Shown here piece by piece: positions 1-8,000 of a stretch of 64,000 nucleotides of DNA. The stretch spans positions 1,674,001 to 1,738,000 of the forward strand of contig OZ220724.1 in assembly GCA_965116715.1 (NCBI GenBank). Reading direction: 5' to 3'. Each line of letters begins with the position of its first letter. Position 1 is the stretch's first letter. The stretch is from Poriferisodalis sp965116715. GTDB lineage: Bacteria; Actinomycetota; Acidimicrobiia; Acidimicrobiales; Poriferisodalaceae. The translations under genes were made by a program, and so were the position numbers. The notes beneath the pieces were generated by a model. That model was not told the DNA's origin. It did no database searches and was given only the letters and a program-made list of their open reading frames with translations.

Positions 1-2564
1 ACCGGCAGCGTTCCGCCGTTCAGATCCCAGAACCATCGGTTCTTGCGGTCGCCGTACAACGAGTAGGGGCCGGTGTTCTCGGTCCTTGCGGGGACATTCT
101 TCGCGCCAGACAGCTCCAGGCTCATGCTGCCCACGACACCGTCCCTGACGATGTCGGCGCGGATCGCGTAGCTGCCCCCGTCGGGATCGCCCACGCTCAC
201 TGAAGCGCCATCGGTGAGGCGAGCCATCAGCTGCTGGTTCGAAGCGTTCACCAGCGAGAAGCCCGCCAACGGCCCCGACGCCGGCCGGCCCGGCTGGCCG
301 ATGGCCGGCTTGTCGATGACGCGCACCCTGAGGTTGTCGTCGTCGAGGACCCACATCGTGGTGCCGTCAGACCACACGCCGCTCAGGTCGTCGATGCCCA
401 GTTCGTCTGCCGTGTCAACAGTGAGCCCTGGGTGCCGCGTCAGGTCGGCCAGCGTGTAGGCGTGCAGTTTGCCCTCGGTCCACTCGGTCACCCAGATGGT
501 GGTGCCGTCCGACCAGATGTCGTTGTGCACCGCGAGCAGGTGGTCTGAGAACAGCGTCAAGTCGTTGGCAGAGTCGCGAGCCCAGTCCGACGTCGAGTAG
601 GCGTACGCACGATCATCGAGACTGTCCACGATCCACATCGTGGTGTCGTTCGCCCAGAGCCCGTTGGGCTTCAGACCCGTCGCCAGCGAGCGATCGTTGC
701 CGGAGTCGCGGCTGCCGTCTGCCAGCACGTAGGCGTACAGCTTCTCGTCTTCTTGGTCGCCCACCCACACGGTGGTGCCGTCAGACCAGATGCCCGAGGG
801 AGCCGTGTGGCCCGAGTCCAAGCTGATGTCGCTGCCGGTCGCTCGAGTGCCGTCAGACAGCGAGTACGCGTAGACCCGCGAGCTGTTCCACTCCACCACC
901 CACATGGTGCTGCCGTCCGACCACATCCCCTGGGGCTCATAGTTGAAGGCATCCAGCGAGAAGTCGGGGTAGCCCGACGGCTCGCCGGCGGTGACGGTGA
1001 AGGTGACCTCAAGGGTGCCGGTGCGGGCGCCGGTGAGCCCACGGCCGTGGTAGGCGGTGGCGGTGACGGTGTAGTCGCCTGCGGGCAGGGGCTGGCCCCG
1101 CAGTTGGGGGTCGAGGGTGTTGGTGTTGTCACCGTGCAGTGAGTAGGGGGCGATGTTCTCGGTGATGGGTCCGTACGACGCGGCGCCTGACAGTGTGAGG
1201 CTGACGCTGCCGACCGTCCGGCCGTCGGCGATGTCGGCGCGGATCGCGTAGCTGCCCCCGTCGGGGTCTTCGAGCGCCACCGAGGCATCGTCGGCGAGGG
1301 TCTCCACCAGCGATTGGTCCGACGCGTCGATCAGGCTGAACCCCGCCAGCGGCCCCGCCGGGTCGGCGGCAACGAGCTGCGGTGCGGTCGACGGGTCGCT
1401 GTCGGCGATGGTGAAGGCCGCTGTGAGGGTGCCGAGTGTGTCGCCGCGGCGGTAGCTCAGCTTGTACGCGGTGGCGGTGAGCGTGTACTCGCCTTCTGGT
1501 AGCGGCCCGCCGCCGTAGAGGTCGTCGTCTGCGCCGCTGTCGCCGTAGAGCGCATAGGGCGACCAGCTCTCGGTGCGCGTCGCGGAGACCGGCCCGCTCA
1601 GCTCGAAGTGCACGCTGCCGACGGTCTCGCCCTCGGCGATGTCGGCGCGCACGGTGAAGTCGCCCCCACCGGGATCGGCCAACTCCACCGTGTCACCATC
1701 AGCGATGACAGCACGCAGCGACTGGCTGGACGCGTCGATCAGGCTGAACCCCGCCAGCGGCCCTGCTGTGCTCTCCACCAGAGCGGGAACCGTCACCGAC
1801 AGCGTGTCGCTCGCGATGAAACGGCCCCCGGCGAGCATCCTCACCCGGTACGCATAGGGCAGGCCCCGCCGCGGGCTCTCATCGGTCGCGCTGTACGAGG
1901 TGGTGCCGCGCTCCCAGTCCACATCGGCCACAGCACTGAAATGAGCCTCCCCTCCGCTGTCACGACGCTCCACCCTCACCGTGCCCACTTCCACCCACTC
2001 AGGCTGAGCCGGAATCGTCCAGCTCAAGCTCACCTGCCCGTCGGTGCCCACCGACGCCGCCAGACCACTCGGCGCAACCGGCGGCTCGGACTGCGTCGAC
2101 ACCGCAAGCACCTCCGAATACACATCGTCATGACCCGTCGTGGACAGCCGAACCCGGAACCGATACTCAGTACCCGCCTCGAGGCCCCCGACCTTTTTCG
2201 ACCACGACGACTCCGCGCTCAGATCCCAGTCATCGATGACCGATCTCGACCACACCACCACATCGCCGTCACCGTCATCGGCGACACGCTCCAAGAGCAT
2301 CTCGTCCAAGTACACCCCAGGCTGCGCCGGCACCACCCACGACACCGTCACCGACACATCAGTCGACGTCGCCGACAACCCAGACGGCGCCACCGGCTCC
2401 ACACGCGGGGTCGCAATGATCTGAGCGCCAGCTGACGCCACCGGCGGCACCAACCCCACCACCAACAGCACCACAGCCAGCCCCAGCCCGAACCGGCGAC
2501 CTCCCCCCGGAACACGGGCGAACCTCGGACGGGGATCGGAATCACTCATTTGAGCGCGTCTCAT
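1..2564 (-). CDS. Secreted FN3 / Ig-like (PLAGF) / WSDG-propeller protein, 3' end beyond window
   Basis: Open frame of about 854 codons with no stop before the window edge, so the C-terminus is missing. Predicted order: signal peptide (hydrophobic core ~26-45, cleavage near VASA-GA), two FN3 domains (~52-150, ~155-258), two Ig-like domains of the 'PLAGF' type (~263-370, ~403-520), a five-repeat propeller with WSDGTTMWV-like strands (~533-740), and a third PLAGF domain running off the edge. I chose ATG 2564 over ATG 2549: a TANNNT box lies 9 nt upstream of 2564, and that start gives a 17-residue N-terminus ending PRFAR, the same length and ending as the LRR gene at 18819 and the leader ORF at 62899. 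The FN3-FN3-PLAGF part is paralogous to the genes at 2640-5051, 5098-9465 and 62999-64000. The role is inferred to be extracellular binding; no enzyme motif is visible. Confidence 0.85.
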   Translation of the reverse strand, partial: MRRAQMSDSDPRPRFARVPGGGRRFGLGLAVVLLVVGLVPPVASAGAQIIATPRVEPVAPSGLSATSTDVSVTVSWVVPAQPGVYLDEMLLERVADDGDGDVVVWSRSVIDDWDLSAESSWSKKVGGLEAGTEYRFRVRLSTTGHDDVYSEVLAVSTQSEPPVAPSGLAASVGTDGQVSLSWTIPAQPEWVEVGTVRVERRDSGGEAHFSAVADVDWERGTTSYSATDESPRRGLPYAYRVRMLAGGRFIASDTLSVTVPALVESTAGPLAGFSLIDASSQSLRAVIADGDTVELADPGGGDFTVRADIAEGETVGSVHFELSGPVSATRTESWSPYALYGDSGADDDLYGGGPLPEGEYTLTATAYKLSYRRGDTLGTLTAAFTIADSDPSTAPQLVAADPAGPLAGFSLIDASDQSLVETLADDASVALEDPDGGSYAIRADIADGRTVGSVSLTLSGAASYGPITENIAPYSLHGDNTNTLDPQLRGQPLPAGDYTVTATAYHGRGLTGARTGTLEVTFTVTAGEPSGYPDFSLDAFNYEPQGMWSDGSTMWVVEWNSSRVYAYSLSDGTRATGSDISLDSGHTAPSGIWSDGTTVWVGDQEDEKLYAYVLADGSRDSGNDRSLATGLKPNGLWANDTTMWIVDSLDDRAYAYSTSDWARDSANDLTLFSDHLLAVHNDIWSDGTTIWVTEWTEGKLHAYTLADLTRHPGLTVDTADELGIDDLSGVWSDGTTMWVLDDDNLRVRVIDKPAIGQPGRPASGPLAGFSLVNASNQQLMARLTDGASVSVGDPDGGSYAIRADIVRDGVVGSMSLELSGAKNVPARTENTGPYSLYGDRKNRWFWDLNGGTLP

Positions 2565-2639
2565 AATTTAGGGAGACTAATTGATATATGCAGCGAGGCT
2601 GGCGCCAAGGCGAAGTGCGAGACGCGTCGGGCTTGGTGG
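2565..2639 (-). promoter_or_regulatory. Putative leaderless promoter between the VWA gene and the propeller gene
   Basis: The 75-nt gap contains TAGTCT (minus strand, 2574-2579), which fits the actinobacterial -10 consensus TANNNT and ends 9 nt before ATG 2564. No Shine-Dalgarno sequence precedes that ATG. This spacing is what leaderless actinobacterial genes show. The gap is A+T-rich compared with its surroundings. No T-tailed hairpin is visible, so read-through from the VWA gene is also possible. There is no copy of the GATAGC-N4-GCTACC repeat seen at the two other leaderless starts. Confidence 0.45.
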
Positions 2640-5051
2640 CTAGCTGGCGACGTAGTAGGTGCCGCTGGCGTCGTCGGACCAGCCCTTGAGGGCGACCCGG
2701 TCGGCGTGGCCTCCCCAGGCGACGACGTAGAGGCTGACGTTGCTGTCGTCCGCGTACTTGGCCAGTGTTTCTGCCGTGACCGCTTCTTCGGCGATCCCGT
2801 CGGTGATGAGCACGACGCGCTTGTTGGTCTGCGACGCGCCGGAAACAGTCGAGTAGGCCCGGTCCAGCGCATTGTCGACGTTGGAGCTGCCGCAGCACCA
2901 CGCGTACCCGGCGATAAGGACATCCCGGGCGTTCGTGGGCGTCGAGCCGATCGCGTGGCGCAAATAATATGCCCGCGACAAATCGGTCTCTGTGTAGTCG
3001 CTGGATTCCGTAGCTTCGTGGCCGTAGAACTCCGCAACGCCGACTTCGGCGCCCGTGGTGGAGTTAGCCTTTCTTGCTGCCTCGACGATCCCGCTCTCGA
3101 TGGACCCTGCGCTCAGGGATCTGCTGACTCCTGCCATCGAGCGGGACCCGTCCACCAGGAACAGCGTGGCGGTGTTCTCCGTGACGCCGCCCTTGAGGAT
3201 GGTTGCCATCGACGTTGCCGTGACGACCGGATCGTTCTCGGTGGCCGACGTCGGCTTCTTCACCCCGAGATAGGTACCGCCCGTGTCGGTCGCGATCTTC
3301 TCGACCCTCGCGAAGTAGACCGAATCCGCGCCGAAGGAGATGGAGTCGATCTTGATCCCCGCGTTTGTGAAGGTCGCAATGTACGTCTCGCTGCTGATCC
3401 CGTCTTCCCCATCGGTCAGAAGGATGATCTTCTTATTGTCGGCCGTGTCTGCTTTGAGCATGTCGCGCGCCATCGAGAGCGCTCTGGTGGTGTGCGTCCC
3501 TCCGCGCCTGCCGCTGAAGTTGCCGATGTGGTCGTCCCACGGCGCCGACGAATGGTCCTGCAGCGCGAAGAGCGTCTTGGGGCGCTTGCCGAATGCGATG
3601 AGTGCCACTTTGGTGTTGTCCATGGTCTCGTCGCGCACGGCCTCGAGGGCGGTGCGCACTTCGGGGAAGCCGAAGTCCATCGACCCCGAGTCGTCCACGA
3701 CGTACACGATGCTGGTGGTCATGGGCGCTTCTGTGGTCGTGGTGGTGGCGGCGGTGGTCGTGGTGGTGGCTTGGCGTGCCCATCCGCGGTCGAAGCGCAG
3801 CGTCGCGCCGCCGGCATCACCGCCATCGGCGTCGGTGCTTCTGCTGGACGTCCCCACCGTCGCCCGGGTCAGCTGCAACACGGCGGCTGCGAGCGCTCCG
3901 CGGGTGTCTTCGACGACGTCGAAGGTCGCTTCGAGGGTGCCGAGTGTGTCGCCGCGGCGGTAGCTCAGGCTGTACGCGGTGGCGGTGAGCGTGTACTCGC
4001 CTTCGGGCAGCGGCCCCCCGCCGTAGAGGCTGTCTGTGCCTGCGTCGCCGTAGAGCGCGTAAGGCAGCCAGCTCTCCGTGCGCGATGTCGAAACCGGGCC
4101 GGTCAGCTCGAAATACACGCTGCCCACCCGGCGGCCGTCCGCGATGTCCGCGCGCACAGTGAAATCGCCGTCGGCGGCGTTGCGCAGCAACACCCTGCCG
4201 CCATCCGCGAGGGTCTGCACCAGCGACTGATCGGATGCGTCGACCAGGCTGAACCCCGCCAGCGGCCCCGCTGCGGTCTCCACCTGCGCGGGCACCGTCA
4301 CCCACAACGTGTCGCTCGCGATGAACCGGCCCCCAGCAAGCATCCTCACCCGGTACGCATAGGGCAGGCCCCGCCGCGGGCTCTCATCGGTCGCGCTGTA
4401 CGAGGTGGTGCCGCGCTCCCAGCCCACATCGGCCACAGCACCGAAATGAGCCTCCCCTCCGCTGTCACGACGCTCCACCATCACCCTGCCCACCTCCACC
4501 CAGCCGGGCTGAGCCGGAATCGTCCAGCTCAAGCTCACCTGCCCGTCGTCGCCCACCGACGCCGCCAAACCCTCAGGCGCAACCGGCGGCTCGGACTGGA
4601 CGCTGACCGCGACCGTCTCAGAGAACACATCACCATGACCCGTCGTGGCCAGCCGAACCCGGAACCGATACTCAACACCCGCCTCAAGACCCCCGACCGT
4701 TTTCGACCACAACGACTCCGCGCTCAGATCCCAGTCATCAATGACCAACCCCGACCACACCACCACATCGCCGTCACCGTCATCAACGACACGCTCCAAG
4801 AACATCTCGTCCAAATACACCCCAGGCTGCGCAGGCACCACCCACGACACCGTCACCGACACATCAGACGACAACGCCGACACACCAAACGGCGCCACCG
4901 GCACGACACCGGGCGTGCCGGCCGCCTGAGCCCCAGCCGACGCCACCGGCGGCACCGACCCCACCGCCAACAACACCACAGCCAACCCCAACGCCAGCCG
5001 ACGACCCCTCCATCGGCCCGCACCGACGCCGAACAACGATCCACGAGACAT
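2640..5051 (-). CDS. Secreted FN3 / Ig-like protein with two von Willebrand factor A domains
   Basis: 803 codons from ATG 5051. The start is supported by GGGAGAAGG 9 nt upstream and by the N-terminus MSRGSLFGV, which matches MSSGSLFGV of the next gene; an in-frame GTG at 5096 would add 15 unlikely residues. Order: signal peptide (core ~18-35), FN3 (~53-150), FN3 (~152-255), PLAGF Ig-like domain (~264-379), a linker with a Thr-rich run (~425-440), VWA-1 (~446-620) and VWA-2 (~628-803). VWA-1 has the metal-site motif DDSGS at 453-457 and a downstream LLTDGEDG. VWA-2 has DGSRS at 634-638 and LITDG. VWA domains with intact DxSxS usually bind a divalent metal and a protein ligand. The protein ends inside VWA-2 with no anchor. 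The first ~980 bp are nearly identical to the gene at the right window edge. Confidence 0.93.
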   Translation of the reverse strand: MSRGSLFGVGAGRWRGRRLALGLAVVLLAVGSVPPVASAGAQAAGTPGVVPVAPFGVSALSSDVSVTVSWVVPAQPGVYLDEMFLERVVDDGDGDVVVWSGLVIDDWDLSAESLWSKTVGGLEAGVEYRFRVRLATTGHGDVFSETVAVSVQSEPPVAPEGLAASVGDDGQVSLSWTIPAQPGWVEVGRVMVERRDSGGEAHFGAVADVGWERGTTSYSATDESPRRGLPYAYRVRMLAGGRFIASDTLWVTVPAQVETAAGPLAGFSLVDASDQSLVQTLADGGRVLLRNAADGDFTVRADIADGRRVGSVYFELTGPVSTSRTESWLPYALYGDAGTDSLYGGGPLPEGEYTLTATAYSLSYRRGDTLGTLEATFDVVEDTRGALAAAVLQLTRATVGTSSRSTDADGGDAGGATLRFDRGWARQATTTTTAATTTTTEAPMTTSIVYVVDDSGSMDFGFPEVRTALEAVRDETMDNTKVALIAFGKRPKTLFALQDHSSAPWDDHIGNFSGRRGGTHTTRALSMARDMLKADTADNKKIILLTDGEDGISSETYIATFTNAGIKIDSISFGADSVYFARVEKIATDTGGTYLGVKKPTSATENDPVVTATSMATILKGGVTENTATLFLVDGSRSMAGVSRSLSAGSIESGIVEAARKANSTTGAEVGVAEFYGHEATESSDYTETDLSRAYYLRHAIGSTPTNARDVLIAGYAWCCGSSNVDNALDRAYSTVSGASQTNKRVVLITDGIAEEAVTAETLAKYADDSNVSLYVVAWGGHADRVALKGWSDDASGTYYVAS
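3911..4889 (-). repeat. Near-identical FN3-FN3-PLAGF cassette (partner 63016-64000)
   Basis: About 980 bases of the VWA gene match the gene at the right edge with an offset of 59,105, shifted by six more bases after a GACGGT-type insertion near 63886-63900 (GDGDVVV against GDGDGDVVV). Only scattered substitutions are visible. The match stops exactly at the end of the PLAGF domain: the VWA gene continues into a linker and VWA domains, while the other gene ends. Confidence 0.93.
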
Positions 5052-5098
5052 CACTGCCAGCCTTCTCCCACAAAAACGAACAAACCACCAAACCACAT
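5051..5098 (-). CDS. 15-codon ORF coupled to both neighbours (possible leader peptide)
   Basis: The ORF encodes MWFGGLFVFVGEGWQ. Its ATG overlaps the stop of the peptidase gene (TGATG, 5096-5100) and its stop overlaps the ATG of the VWA gene (TGATG, 5049-5053). The chain of one-base overlaps is what translational coupling by terminating and restarting ribosomes needs. The Shine-Dalgarno of the VWA gene (GGGAGAAGG) lies inside this ORF. The peptide is hydrophobic and has no recognisable family. It may not be functional as a peptide: the same DNA stretch is partly conserved upstream of the peptidase gene, where the corresponding frame does not stop at the start codon. Conservation may therefore be at the RNA level. 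Confidence 0.35.
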   Translation of the reverse strand: MWFGGLFVFVGEGWQ

Positions 5099-8000
5099 CA
5101 GCGCATCGATCCGTCTTGGTTGACGCTCAAGCTGCCGGGGTATTTCGACTGTATCCAAGCACTGGCACCGTGCTCGTTCACCGCGCGGACCTCGTAGGAC
5201 ACCGATCCGCGTCGGAACGTGCGGTCCACGAACGTGTCGGTGTGGGCGCCGTCGACGTATATCACGTCGACGTGGCGGGTCGCCCCGGACCAGTTGATGC
5301 GCCGTATCTCGTATCCGTCGGGCGCCGGACCCTGCGGCCCCTGCCAGTACAGCCCTACATCGCCCGCCGAGGTGTGCCAGAAGGTCAGCTTGTCCATGGT
5401 GTTCGGGGCTGCCTCGGTGTCGTCGTACCACCCCTGGTCGGCGAATCGGTTGTCGCTCAGCGGCGCAACGAACGCCCCCGCACGGTGCTCCGGCCACAAG
5501 CCGGTGCCCCGTGACGAATACGGAATGACTATGTAGGCGTAGAAGTACGGGGAACGCGGCACGGTATGGGTGTACTCGGTGGCGTCGCGGTCGACGGTGG
5601 CGACATGCGTGCAGCAGTATTGATAGGTGTTGTAGATGTGGTAGCCGTCGATGGTGTCGAGGTCTGCCACGGGATTCCATGCGACCGTCACCGAGTCGGC
5701 GGCGATCTGGGAGATGTACGTCTCCCCGACGGTGATGTACTCCGGATTGGTCGCCACCGAGGGCGGAGAAGTGAGCGTGGTTCCACCGGACACGGTGAGC
5801 TGCAGCCGGTAGTAGTAGACCCGATGGGGTTGGACGGTGCGATCGTTATAGCTGGTGAACTCTTCGGAGGAACGGTGCAGGTCGATCCAGGGCGCCCCGT
5901 CGGTGCTGCGCTGCAGCAGCCATTCGGTGACGTTGTCCACATCGGGGGCGTCCCAGGTCAACTCGGCCTCGTCGAGGGTGAACACCGATTTGATCGGTGA
6001 GAACCCGCTGTCGCCGCCGCTGTCGGGCGGGGCCACCGCAGCGATCCTGGAATCGGGCACGTCATAGTCGACCGCGCTGACGTCGTCGCTGGCAGGCTCG
6101 CTGAGGCGCTTGCTGGCAAACGCCCACGTCCATTTGCATGCCTCGGAGTTCGCCCGGTAGTAGTCCTCCTCGAGGCACTGGTCGTCACCGTCGGCCAGTT
6201 CGATGCGCACGTAGTAGGTGCCCGCGCCGAGCACGGCGAGGAGGATCTGCTGCGTGGAGTTCGGTTCTTCAGCGACGGCGATCTCATTGCCGTCGCTGTC
6301 CTCGAGGATCAGGAACACATCCCGCGGATGGACGTGGGTCGAGGCGCTCAGCCGGACCGATTTGGTTTCTGTGAGATCGAACTTGAGGTACGTCGCCTGT
6401 GCCAGCGGCGTGGCCTCGCCGACGACCTTGCCGTCGACGATCTCCGGGTCGGCGACCGAGTAGTAGCCGAAGGCTCGAGTCATCCTCCAAGTGCCGCCGA
6501 ACGAGTCGTATGTCTGGGCTTCGGCGCGCAGTGTGGCCCACGGATCGGGCTCGGTGTTCGATTCGGCGACCCGCTCTCCCTCTACTGCTGTTGTCTCGGC
6601 GGTGCGCGTGTGGCCGTCGTCGTCGGTGAAGTCGGCCGTGTCGGCGCTGTTGACGGCCGCGACGCGCACGGTGTAGGCGGTGTCGGGGCTCAGGCCGGTG
6701 ACGGTGTGGGATATGTCGGTCCCGTGGGCGAAGCGGGCCAGATCGGTGACGATCTCTTGGCGGGTGGTGTCGTAGGACTGCTCGCCGCTCTTCCACTGGA
6801 TCACGTAGCGGTCGATGTTCGGCGTCGTGGTGTACAGCGGCACGCTCCACGACACGTCGAGTTCGGCGTCGTCGGTCTCGTCGTCACCGTCGGGACCTGC
6901 GATGAGCGTCGCGAACAGCTCTTGGGGCCGGCGGTTGTTGCAGCCGCCGTCGACCCAGGGGCTGTGGTAGTCGGTGTCGCCCCACAGCACGCTGCGGGTC
7001 TCGTCCATGGAGCACAGGCCACCGAACAGGCCGCGGGCGTGGTCCGCCACGCTGCCCCCGAGGAAGTGGCAGTCCCCGCCTTTGAGGCATCGCAGCTTGC
7101 GCATGTCGGCCCACAGCAGGTCGTGGTCGACGCCGTCGAGTGTGCCGTCGCTGGAGTAGGTGTCGTAGAACCACTGCGGCACTGTGCCCTGCCCGGCGTG
7201 GTGCATCACCTGGTCCATGGTGCTGCCGCTCTTGTAGCGGTTGGGGGCGGTGACCCGGACGTTGAGCGCGTCGGCGTACGCCTCGTGCGGCTGGTTGCGG
7301 GTGCCGCCCTCGGCGAGGTAGAGCCATCCCGACAGCACCGCCAGCCTGCCCTCGACGTTGCCGAGGTGGATGTCGTTGGTCATCGAGTAGTGGTGGGCCA
7401 ACTCGTGGAACACGAAGCCGGCGTTGCGGTACGACCAGAAGGTGAGCGCGATCCTCCACTGCGGGGAGTACACCCCCCAGGCGCCCCAGTCGTCCTCTTT
7501 GAGGTCGATCTCGATGGGCTCGTCGTACCAGGCCTCTTGCAGCCACGGGAACGCGGCGACGTTGGGGTCGATGAAGTGCTCCTCGATGTAGTCGCGGAAG
7601 TGCTGGGGCTGCCCGGACCCCTCGACGCCGGCGTGGACGGCGCCGTCGCTGTCGACCGGGCTGACCCGCACCATGTATTCAGTGCCATTTTGGAGGCCCT
7701 TGACCGTTTTTCTGGTGCCTGTGACCGTCGTCGACCGGTCGCTGCTGTAGTCCTCGTCGAGTTCGCGCCACTCGATGAGGAAATGGTCGACGTCGCCTGT
7801 GATGGGCCGGTCAAAGGAGACCAAGAACGCGTTGTGCAGCCTCTCAAGCCGCAGGTTGGACGGCTTGGCGCCGTCGGTGACCGCGAACGACACTTCGAGT
7901 GTGCCCAGGTTGACGCCGGCGAGGCCGGGCTTGGCGTAGGCGGTGGCGGTGAGCGTGTAGTCGCCTTCGGGCAGGGCCTGGCCCCGCAGTTGGAGGTCAT

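Noticed and set aside
5051..5096. GTG 5096 as start of the VWA gene
   Set aside because: It overlaps the peptidase stop region, has no upstream Shine-Dalgarno of its own, and the ATG 5051 start matches the paralogue's N-terminus.
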